Source: Anaerolineae bacterium (lineage in GTDB: Bacteria; Chloroflexota; Anaerolineae; B4-G1). From it: 14,380 nucleotides of DNA. The notes below the pieces were generated by a model. It did not search any database, was not told the DNA's origin, and saw nothing but the letters and a program-made list of their open reading frames with translations. Positions 1 to 6,013 of this stretch are shown here, in pieces (the first letter of the stretch is position 1; every line of letters starts with the position of its first letter). The DNA lies in assembly GCA_030612585.1 (NCBI GenBank), contig JAUWNP010000111.1, positions 1-14,380 of the forward strand, written 5' to 3'. A program made the position numbers and the translations under genes.

Positions 1-4
1 GCAT
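1..4 (-). CDS. Start of a further leftward gene cut off by the window edge
   Basis: Only the start codon (ATG, complement of bases 2-4) is inside the window. It is inferred from a very strong Shine-Dalgarno, GGAGGGAGG (complement of 10-18), placed 5 nt before the ATG. It follows the TGSGDI-module operon in the same direction after a gap of about 126 bp, so it may be a further component of that system or an independent gene. Nothing can be said about the product. Confidence 0.4.
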
Positions 5-35
5 CAATGCCTCCCTCCAAAAAATAGATAGAGAC

Positions 36-64
36 AGTATGCCATCAAACGGCCACTTTGTTAA
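36..64 (-). promoter_or_regulatory. Possible sigma-70-type promoter for the edge gene
   Basis: On the minus strand, TTAACA (complement of 59-64) and CATACT (complement of 36-41) are separated by exactly 17 nt. The match is only moderate (5/6 and 4/6). It lies between the stop of the small module protein (131) and the edge gene's ribosome site, so the edge gene may have its own transcript besides read-through. The rest of 5-130 shows no gene I can support. Confidence 0.3.
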
Positions 65-130
65 GGAGCTACCAGCGATGTGCCTGCGTAATTCAAATGA
101 CGCACTTTACTTCCCTACGGAGATAGAAAA

Positions 131-568
131 TCATTTATGGATCTTGATCAAATCCTTACCTAAAACACGTTCAACACCAACAGCTATTCCCTCACGCCGA
201 GTTTCGTCGTAATAAATGTCACCACTACCGGTGTGTACTGGGCCTGATACAGGCCCGGTAAACTTTGTTTTGTGGATACGTTCTCCGCCAATAACGTCCC
301 CTGTAATACGTGCCTCACCGCCAAAGAAGACGCCGCCGCTGCGCGCGTCAATGTAGACCGAGGAGACCGAGGCAATCTGCCGGCCGCGCAACAACTCAGC
401 GACGGCGCGAGCCACATCCTCAACTTTATCTCTGATTTCTTTGACCCACTCCTCTTCTGAGGCAGGTCGGACCGGCGACTCAGCGTCTCTGTCCTCCGGT
501 GGAGCCTCAGCGGCCACTGCCTCCTCTGCCCTTTCCTGAGCATTGTTTACGGATTCATCACCACTCAT
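131..568 (-). CDS. Small soluble protein with a GDVIG / GPVHTGSGDI glycine-rich module
   Basis: The product is 145 aa with no membrane segment or signal peptide. Residues 1-40 are acidic and Ala/Glu-rich, probably disordered. Residues 40-62 look like an amphipathic helix. Residues 71-118 form the glycine-rich module (SGGVFFGGE, TGDVIGG, then SGPVHTGSGDI). A basic tail follows. The same module is in the two upstream genes, which is the main clue to function: shared assembly or recognition inside one system. The start at 568 is chosen because a GGGGG-type ribosome site (complement of 576-583) lies 7 nt upstream; an in-frame ATG at 589 would place that site inside the gene. The first 11 bp overlap the end of the DUF4062 gene, implying translational coupling. 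No enzyme motif is visible, so an adaptor or regulator is inferred only. Confidence 0.85.
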   Translation of the reverse strand: MSGDESVNNAQERAEEAVAAEAPPEDRDAESPVRPASEEEWVKEIRDKVEDVARAVAELLRGRQIASVSSVYIDARSGGVFFGGEARITGDVIGGERIHKTKFTGPVSGPVHTGSGDIYYDETRREGIAVGVERVLGKDLIKIHK

Positions 569-1688
569 CGGTAAACCCCCTCTGTCCACTCAATCGACCA
601 AATCGCCGTTGGAACTCTGCGACAGCGGGCTCACCGGCAGCTTCGATAGTCTGCGCCATGGCGGGATGGAAGATAACGGCCACCACCGCGCCGGCAAGAG
701 ACGGCAGGTGCTTTTGGAACCAGCCCAACGCCGACTCCATCAGCCCCAGGTCAGGCTCCCTCTCGGCGATGGTCTCAGCCAGCGAATCCACTCGCTGCAA
801 GGCTTTAGATTGCACTGCTGGTGGGGCCTGGGCGGCCACGGCCTGGCGCAGGGCGGCCAGCAGGGTCTCCAACGAGGCATCCGCACCGACCGACATGCTG
901 CCAATGTGGATGTCCCCGCTGCCGGTGTGAACCGGGCCGGTGATGGAGCCGTGGAAATGGGTCTCGTGGCTGGTCTTGGTCTGGTCGCTGCCAATCACGT
1001 CCCCCTGGATGTGGACCGACCCTTCCCCCTCAAAATAGACCCCGCCGCTGCGGTTGTCCACCTTCACTACTCGGGAAGAGCTGCCGTCGCCGATGACGTT
1101 GCAGTCTCCCACAATCTGGGCAATGTCCTTCCCGGCGGCTACGTGGCGGGCGTGGTCGCCAATGATGATTCGAACGTTGTCCCCGCCGACTGCTGGCCTT
1201 CCCCCTTTCAGCCATTCCAGGAATTCGCCCAGAGGACCCAAGTCCCGAGGTCGTAGCCGGTAGCGGCGATATCCTTTGATCAACTCGTCGGTTACCGCCT
1301 CCTGCACCTGACGTCTCAATTCATCAGTTGTAGCGAACTCCACCCATTTGACGTCAATAGCCTCGACGAAAGTCTGAGCCTCCAGGCTCCGATGGCATTT
1401 CTTGAGAAAGACCAGACGGGGCTTGACGGTGACCGAGGCAGTCTGCCACTCCTTGCGCACTGGGTCGGTAATGTTCTGGCCCAAGAGCAGGATGAACAGG
1501 TCACACTCCCCCACCTTGTCCAAGTAGCTCTCCTCCAGCGGGTCGGCTGAAGCCGGGGTGCACTCAAAGGCCCAGGGTCGGGTCAGGGGTACGGCCGCCA
1601 GGGCCTCGCCGACCGCCCGCCGCTCTGCGAGGAGATTAGCGATAGGGGAACTGAGGAAAACCAATAGCTTGTTTTCCATATCTACCAT
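558..1688 (-). CDS. DUF4062 protein with glycine-rich GDVIG / GPVHTGSGDI module
   Basis: The product is 376 aa. Residues 7-110 match DUF4062 by eye: a beta strand and Ser-Ser turn (KLLVFLSSP), the AERRAVGEAL helix, then CDLFILLLGQ with a conserved Gly. DUF4062 is a TIR/flavodoxin-like domain found next to NACHT-type NTPases in animals and bacteria; its biochemical role is not established here. Residues 170-263 are glycine-rich with IIIGDHARHVAAGKD, SGGVYFEGE, QGDVIG and ITGPVHTGSGDI. Residues 272-365 are helical and end in a hydrophobic stretch around LAGAVVAVIFHPAM, too polar around it to call a clear membrane anchor. The start is 4 nt after the upstream stop; an ATG at 1679 (MENK) is an equally good candidate. 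The reading frame is open further upstream, to 1817, but that part overlaps the previous gene and looks unlike DUF4062. No NTPase motifs are present. Confidence 0.85.
   Translation of the reverse strand: MVDMENKLLVFLSSPIANLLAERRAVGEALAAVPLTRPWAFECTPASADPLEESYLDKVGECDLFILLLGQNITDPVRKEWQTASVTVKPRLVFLKKCHRSLEAQTFVEAIDVKWVEFATTDELRRQVQEAVTDELIKGYRRYRLRPRDLGPLGEFLEWLKGGRPAVGGDNVRIIIGDHARHVAAGKDIAQIVGDCNVIGDGSSSRVVKVDNRSGGVYFEGEGSVHIQGDVIGSDQTKTSHETHFHGSITGPVHTGSGDIHIGSMSVGADASLETLLAALRQAVAAQAPPAVQSKALQRVDSLAETIAEREPDLGLMESALGWFQKHLPSLAGAVVAVIFHPAMAQTIEAAGEPAVAEFQRRFGRLSGQRGFTDEW
576..583 (-). promoter_or_regulatory. Ribosome binding site deciding the start of the small module protein
   Basis: The minus strand reads AGAGGGGG, 7 nt before the ATG at 568. 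It lies within the last codons of the upstream DUF4062 gene and would lie inside the coding region if the alternative ATG at 589 were used. It therefore argues for the shorter 145-aa product. Confidence 0.65.
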
Positions 1689-1692
1689 CAGC

Positions 1693-2937
1693 CTATGAAC
1701 TAACCCTACTGTCTTTCCAAGCTTGGTACACGTACCAAATTGCGGAGAGAGAGCAAACCGCAAAGGGAGTGCCCCAAAGAATCGCAATGAGACCGAACGC
1801 CAGCACAACAAGGTCATCGAGCGATCCGGACCATAGGGGTGTACCGGTCATCAGAAAAGGCGAGATGTTGACCAACATTATGCAGCCAAACACTGCCGCC
1901 ACCATCAGGCACTCTATAGCCTTTCTAATGCCTCCAACAGGAATCTCCGCTTTGGCAATCTCGCCATTGTGTCCATCAATCCAGATATTGTAGAGGCGAT
2001 CACGATAAATTAGTGTAACTTTCCACAGAGGCATACACACGAGTGCAATGCTGAGGGGATTGATGTCGCTGTCAAAACGCTCCAGCCTATGGAACTTAGA
2101 ACGAAACTGAGTCCAGTAGAAGGTATGGATATCATTGTGCGCCTTTTTGATGGCAAACTGAGGAGATGAGCTTATCAACGTCTTTCCGATTTGTCCAACT
2201 TGTGTCCAGTCCGTAACCTCCTCTGCGCGAGACAGGAACGTGGGATCTTCCGTGACGGGAATTCCACTTGATGCAATGGAGAAAAAGGGAAATCTGGGAG
2301 AGAGATATGGCTTGAAGGCAGAGTTGTCTGGACCAAGCGAGGAACCACGTCCCCCCAATGCTTCAGATAAGGTTGATATGAGTTTCCTAAGCTTAACAAA
2401 CACAAAGCCTCCCCAATCGTACACGATTCTTAAGGAACCTCGCTTGAATAGATGGGCTAGTTCTACAGATGGAACCTCAACCTTTCCAGCGTAGATGGGC
2501 CAACGATGAGAGACCTGGTGGATATGGGGACCTGTCCTTTCCTCGTATTCCTCTCTATGTACCTCACCATCCGCGCCATGCACCGATCGGGTCCTTTTGT
2601 GGACGCCCTCGTACCGTATTGCTACCTCACACTCTATAAGCCACCACGGATGATATGCTATCTCAACTTTCTCAATGCCTGGCAGTTGTCTTAAGCTTGA
2701 AGGCGCATAAGATTGCCGTTGCAAGTAACTAGCGGCGCATTGTAAGACTTGTCCGTGGTTGATTCTTTTTTCCACCAGGAAAGTCTTTGGTCTGCCCAGA
2801 CCATAGGCGTCCTCCACGTGGAAGTGCAAATCTTTCACAGCGACCTGGAATGTTCTGACACTGATATCGCCACTGCCAGTGTGTACCAGTCCCCTGATAG
2901 AACCATGAAGGTGGGTCTGGTGAATACCGTTAGACAT
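1693..2937 (-). CDS. Two-helix membrane protein with N-terminal TGSGDI motif
   Basis: The product is 414 aa. Residues 4-25 carry the shared motif (THLHGSIRGLVHTGSGDI) but lack the preceding GDVIG half seen in the two downstream proteins. Residues 50-135 include a beta-rich stretch with PWWLIECEVAIRYEG. Residues 318-336 read YNIWIDGHNGEIAKAEIPVGG, resembling the 'G-x-T/N-G-E/K' loop of uncharacterised membrane proteins often annotated as PriA-like or zinc-ribbon membrane proteins; no Cys ribbon is present here. Two membrane segments lie near 341-362 and 375-404, leaving most of the chain in the cytoplasm or wrapped on one side. AAGGAG (complement of 2943-2948) lies 5 nt before the ATG. It is first in the operon, behind a good promoter. 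It is visibly AT-richer than its neighbours, which suggests separate origin. Function is unknown. Confidence 0.85.
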   Translation of the reverse strand: MSNGIHQTHLHGSIRGLVHTGSGDISVRTFQVAVKDLHFHVEDAYGLGRPKTFLVEKRINHGQVLQCAASYLQRQSYAPSSLRQLPGIEKVEIAYHPWWLIECEVAIRYEGVHKRTRSVHGADGEVHREEYEERTGPHIHQVSHRWPIYAGKVEVPSVELAHLFKRGSLRIVYDWGGFVFVKLRKLISTLSEALGGRGSSLGPDNSAFKPYLSPRFPFFSIASSGIPVTEDPTFLSRAEEVTDWTQVGQIGKTLISSSPQFAIKKAHNDIHTFYWTQFRSKFHRLERFDSDINPLSIALVCMPLWKVTLIYRDRLYNIWIDGHNGEIAKAEIPVGGIRKAIECLMVAAVFGCIMLVNISPFLMTGTPLWSGSLDDLVVLAFGLIAILWGTPFAVCSLSAIWYVYQAWKDSRVSS

Positions 2938-3117
2938 TTATACTCCTTATCACTCAAACAGTTAGCACTGCAGTTCTCCTGCGCTCCCAACGGAGATTGC
3001 TTTCACCGCTGGCTCCGCGATCCCCCGTCCGCCTTCGAGCGTGGTGGATGCTCTCCACTTCGTGGTAGATGCAGTCCAGCACTCTATCACCTCTTAACCA
3101 TCCGGCTTGTTAGTTGC
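2938..3117 (-). promoter_or_regulatory. Long, potentially structured 5' leader of the TGSGDI operon
   Basis: About 180 nt separate the predicted transcription start (near 3117) from the first ATG (2937). On the transcript strand I see short hairpins: CCAC-GAA-GTGG; GAGC...GCTC around an ATCCACCAC loop; and CGGAG...CTCCG. There is no terminator-like U-tract and I recognise no known riboswitch class. A short GTG-initiated frame of 43 codons is possible but has no properly spaced ribosome site, so I do not call it a gene. Confidence 0.35.
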
Positions 3118-3123
3118 ATGGCT

Positions 3124-3152
3124 AGTATACTACACGACTGTGCCTGACACAA
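3124..3152 (-). promoter_or_regulatory. Sigma-70-type promoter for the TGSGDI operon
   Basis: On the minus strand, TTGTGT (complement of 3147-3152) and TATACT (complement of 3124-3129) are separated by 17 nt. The -10 matches the consensus in 5 of 6 positions. The -35 lies inside a small inverted repeat, CCTGA (3143-3147) with TCAGG (3156-3160), which could bind a regulator. Predicted start of transcription is near 3117. Confidence 0.6.
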
Positions 3153-3156
3153 ATCT

Positions 3157-3394
3157 CAGGATCTGGGATGGTTCCCTACGCTGTGATGTGGTGTGAGATA
3201 TTCGTGGGACTATAGTCTTCATCTGGCCCATCGCTCACCGAAAGCACCCCCCATATATGGGCAAAAGACGGCTTTTTGGGCCAAAAACGGCATATCTGGG
3301 GGGCGAATTTGATCTGGAAAGGCAAAACACTGTCATTGCAACCCACGAATAATTCATCTTCTTATCACACATTAGGGAACCGTCCCCAGGATCT
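3157..3394. repeat. Large symmetric inverted-repeat region between divergent promoters
   Basis: Several blocks occur in inverted copies at almost constant distance from a centre near 3275. GGTTCCCTA (3170-3178) pairs with TAGGGAACC (3373-3381). TATTCGTGGG (3199-3208) pairs with CCCACGAATA (3342-3351). CCCCCCATATATG (3247-3259) pairs with CATATCTGGGGGG (3291-3303), with one mismatch. The middle contains TTTTTGG-G-CCAAAAA (3273-3287). The sequence between blocks is not conserved between arms. It may be a decayed palindromic mobile repeat or paired operator regions. No gene is supported in it. Confidence 0.65.
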
Positions 3395-3410
3395 CCTGTC
3401 GCCTCATCGG

Positions 3411-3439
3411 TTGCGTCAAATTGACAACTGGCGTACAAT
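3411..3439 (+). promoter_or_regulatory. Promoter of the Vps62-PrsW gene
   Basis: TTGCGT (3411-3416) and TACAAT (3434-3439) are 17 nt apart. Transcription would start near 3446, giving a leader of about 27 nt that contains the GAGGAGG ribosome site. A TTGACA at 3421-3426 is only 7 nt from the same -10 and so is not its partner. Confidence 0.55.
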
Positions 3440-3458
3440 TCACGCCCAGAGGTGAAAC

Positions 3459-3465
3459 GAGGAGG
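3459..3465 (+). promoter_or_regulatory. Ribosome binding site deciding a GTG start
   Basis: GAGGAGG lies 7 nt before the GTG at 3473. An in-frame GTG at 3452 would place this site within the gene and itself lacks a good upstream site. The start at 3473 is therefore preferred. Confidence 0.7.
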
Positions 3466-3472
3466 CACAACA

Positions 3473-5971
3473 GTGCTCACACACATAGGGGCCAAGAAAC
3501 CGGGTTTTTCACACAGGAAGACCTCGCTGACAGCGGGAAAGCACCTGCGAGCAATACTACTTCGCTTGTGGAGCACCAAAAACCCGGTTTCTGTGTCCAT
3601 CGCGCTGGCGCTGGTGCTTCTGGCCTGGGCCGTTCCGGTCCTGGCCGACGATCCCCCTCCTCCCGCAAGCGACGAGGAGTTGGCCCGGCGCTACGCACCG
3701 GTGCTCTACTTCCACCCGGCCGAGATCTTCCGCCCCCAGCCGGTGGACGTGATCGTGGAGCAGGCCCGGTTGCGCCAGGGCCGCAGGCTGTGGTTCGACG
3801 TCAACGTTCTGCTCAGCCTGGACGTCTTCGATCTGTTCAACCTCGAAAGCGACGAGAGCCACTTTCTCGACGTCTGGTACGGCGACGACGGCGGTTCAGC
3901 CTACACCAATTACTCCGCCCACCAGGCATACTATGAGGCAGTGCTGAGCCTCGAGGCCGGTGGGCCGCCCGCTGTGGTCTACGCCCACGTGGTGCGGGAA
4001 AAGGACACAGGTCACATCACGATCCAGTACTGGGCCCTCTATTTCTACAACGACTGGTTCAACAAACACGAGGGCGACTGGGAAATGGTCCAGGTGATGC
4101 TCACCGCTGAGGGTGAGCCGGAATGGGTGGTGCTCAGCCAGCACCACGGCGGCACCCGCCGGCCCTGGGCCAGTGCGCCAGTTGAGCCGGTCGAAGACGG
4201 CACGCACCCGGTAGCCTACGTCGCCCTGGGCTCGCACGCCAACTACTTCGCCGGCGACGAGATCTACCCCAATGGAAAGGACATCGGCAAGACACGTATC
4301 GAGATTCTGGACCGCACGGGCACCTGCGACCGTCTGATCCCCGACGTGATCCTGATCCCCGACCGGGCCGACCTGACGATGGACCCCGAAACGTGGCCGG
4401 GAGCGGAGTGGCTGCCCTACCGTGGCCGCTGGGGTGAGGCGGCCGTCCAGAGCGACTTCGGCGGCCCGCTGGGCCCGGCCGACAAGGGCGCGCAGTGGGA
4501 ACAGCCCTATGCCTGGGGGATGGCCCAACCCCTGGACACGGATACCTGGTACGCTAACCGGCTGCGAGTGGAGGTCGTCGGAGCGACTGCCCAAGATGCC
4601 GAAGAGGCCCAGGTACAGTTGGCGGCCGAGCGCGGCGGCGAGTTGTCCCCGGTGGAGGAATTGGGCCACCTGGCCATCCTGCATAGCGACCCACTGACAG
4701 GGACGGGAGTCGTGGCCTCCATCAACGTTCTCCCCAACAGCCGCTGGGACGTGGTCGCCACCTGGCCTGACGCTGCGACAACGCAGGTGACTCGGCTGCG
4801 CTTCGCCGCTGTGCCGTTCGCCGAGTCGGGCCATGCGACGCTGGAACTGGGGCCCGGCCCCGTGGCAAGCCTGCTGGTGGAGGGCGCAGGCGACGGGGGG
4901 AGCGACCTGGCGCTGGAGCCTGCGGAAACGGAGACCTCCGAGGTCACGTGGGACGCACCCGACCTGGTCTGGATCGGTACCGTCCTCCCGGCGCACCAGG
5001 TGGGAACGGGGTTGCTGATTGTGTTGCTGGCGAGTGTGGTGCCGGCGCTGGTCTACGTCGGCACGCTCTACTGGGTGGACCGGTACGAGAAGGAGCCGAA
5101 GCGGCTGCTGGCGGCAACGTTTCTGTGGGGGGCCATCCCGTCGCTGGCGCTGGCCCTGGCGGCGGAACTGTTCTTTCGGCTGCCGCCGGACCTGATCGGT
5201 GCCCATGCGTTGGAAGCAGTGCGGCTGGGCCTGATCGCGCCGCTGTTGCAAGAGGTCTTAAAGGGCGCGGCGGTGCTTTTTATCTCCTGGCGCTACCGGC
5301 GCGAGTTCGACAACGTCCTGGATGGCATCATCTACGGGGCGATGGTGGGCTTCGGCTTTGCGATGACGGGGAATATCATCAGTTACGCCGGCAGTTTCGC
5401 GCTGTGGGGCTTCGACGGACTCAGTGTGTCCGTCTTCGCTGAGGGGCTGGCCTACGGTATGAACCACGCCTTATATACGGCGGTCTTTGGCGCGGGGCTG
5501 GGATTCGCTCGCCTGGCACAGAAGCGGAGGCAGCGCTGGGTGCTAGCTGTGGGGGGATTCGTGCTGGCGGTGGTGACTCACGCGCTGCATAGCCTGCTGG
5601 CGCGAAATCTGCTGGGGTTGAACATCGTGACAGTGCTCGCAACAGGGGCGGGGGTGATCCTGGTCGCGATCGTCACAGGCTGGTCGCTGGCGCGGCAGCG
5701 CCGGTGTCTGATAACCGAGTTGGTGGGCGAGGTGCCAGACGCGCTCTACCGCACGCTGACCGCCCCAGGGAGGCGCGGCCGGGCAGAGTGGCGGGCGCTA
5801 TGGACCGGAGGGATAAGTGAGTGGCGGCGGGCACGACGACTACACGAATACTGTACAGAACTGGCCTTCAAAAAGATGCAGCACCGGCGGCGGCCCGATG
5901 AGTCTGAGATAGTTCAGGAAATTGAACGGTTGCGCCAGGAAATCAGCACACTGGTCGAACACACGGACTAG
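3473..5971 (+). CDS. Vps62-like domain fused to PrsW-type intramembrane protease domain
   Basis: The product is 832 aa. After a basic N-terminal stretch, a hydrophobic segment ending VLLAWAVPVLADD (about 47-59) looks like a signal peptide or anchor. Residues 65-350 resemble the Vps62/DUF946 family (RRYAPVLYFHPAE, KHEGDWEMVQV, GSHANYF). Residues 395-495 are beta-rich. From about 508, several membrane helices form a PrsW-like (M82) domain: WVDRYEKEP, APLLQEVLKG, FDNVLDGIIYGAMVGFGFAMTGN, NHALYTAVFGAGLG, THALHS. In active members the first motif is EExxK and the later one has Glu before Asn; here they are Gln-Glu (593-594) and Gly-Asn (633-634), while the two His (665, 703) remain. B. subtilis PrsW cleaves the anti-sigma factor RsiW; here catalysis is doubtful. 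The C-terminus (from about 745) is cytoplasmic and charged. The gene is monocistronic, convergent with the FHA gene. Confidence 0.88.
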   Translation: MLTHIGAKKPGFSHRKTSLTAGKHLRAILLRLWSTKNPVSVSIALALVLLAWAVPVLADDPPPPASDEELARRYAPVLYFHPAEIFRPQPVDVIVEQARLRQGRRLWFDVNVLLSLDVFDLFNLESDESHFLDVWYGDDGGSAYTNYSAHQAYYEAVLSLEAGGPPAVVYAHVVREKDTGHITIQYWALYFYNDWFNKHEGDWEMVQVMLTAEGEPEWVVLSQHHGGTRRPWASAPVEPVEDGTHPVAYVALGSHANYFAGDEIYPNGKDIGKTRIEILDRTGTCDRLIPDVILIPDRADLTMDPETWPGAEWLPYRGRWGEAAVQSDFGGPLGPADKGAQWEQPYAWGMAQPLDTDTWYANRLRVEVVGATAQDAEEAQVQLAAERGGELSPVEELGHLAILHSDPLTGTGVVASINVLPNSRWDVVATWPDAATTQVTRLRFAAVPFAESGHATLELGPGPVASLLVEGAGDGGSDLALEPAETETSEVTWDAPDLVWIGTVLPAHQVGTGLLIVLLASVVPALVYVGTLYWVDRYEKEPKRLLAATFLWGAIPSLALALAAELFFRLPPDLIGAHALEAVRLGLIAPLLQEVLKGAAVLFISWRYRREFDNVLDGIIYGAMVGFGFAMTGNIISYAGSFALWGFDGLSVSVFAEGLAYGMNHALYTAVFGAGLGFARLAQKRRQRWVLAVGGFVLAVVTHALHSLLARNLLGLNIVTVLATGAGVILVAIVTGWSLARQRRCLITELVGEVPDALYRTLTAPGRRGRAEWRALWTGGISEWRRARRLHEYCTELAFKKMQHRRRPDESEIVQEIERLRQEISTLVEHTD
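3495..3592. repeat. Inverted-repeat element inside the 5' coding region
   Basis: AGAAACCGGGTTTTT (3495-3509) and AAAAACCCGGTTTCT (3578-3592) are perfect 15-bp inverted copies separated by 68 bp. The loop holds a small CGCTG-A-CAGCG palindrome. It is read in frame and supplies part of the basic extension ahead of the signal-like helix of the Vps62-PrsW protein. It resembles a small non-autonomous palindromic repeat inserted at the gene start. Confidence 0.7.
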
Positions 5972-5982
5972 AGGCAATTCTG

Positions 5983-6010
5983 TCATTGATCATTGTTCAT
6001 TGGTCATTGA
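5983..6010. repeat. Four tandem TCATTGN heptamers
   Basis: Four perfect 7-bp units of TCATTGN (last bases A, T, G, A) fill most of the 42-bp gap between the convergent Vps62-PrsW and FHA genes. No terminator hairpin is seen in this gap. Confidence 0.75.
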
Positions 6011-6013
6011 CAC

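Noticed and set aside
78..215. Small plus-strand frame with an AAGGAG site at 63-68 (MCLRNSNDALYFP...)
   Set aside because: It runs antisense through the 3' end of the small module gene, has no recognisable features, and the spacing of 9 nt is only marginal.
543..1256. 237-codon plus-strand open frame opposite the DUF4062 gene
   Set aside because: It is antisense to the conserved module and has no motif or start signal; explained by codon bias of the real gene.
2985..3116. Possible leader peptide of about 43 codons (GTG start) in the operon leader
   Set aside because: No ribosome site at a usable distance, no regulatory codon runs and no terminator/antiterminator pair, so an attenuator is not supported.
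3421..3439. TTGACA near TACAAT read as one promoter
   Set aside because: The spacing is 7 nt, incompatible with a sigma-70 pair; TTGCGT at 3411-3416 with 17 nt spacing is better.
3896..5251. 451-codon minus-strand open frame under the Vps62-PrsW gene
   Set aside because: It is Arg/Gln/His/Gly-rich low-information sequence, antisense to clear domains; a typical shadow of GC-rich coding DNA.
5983..6010. CRISPR-like array from the tandem repeats at 5983-6010 and 7825-7887
   Set aside because: Units are 7-8 bp with no spacers, and no cas genes are present.
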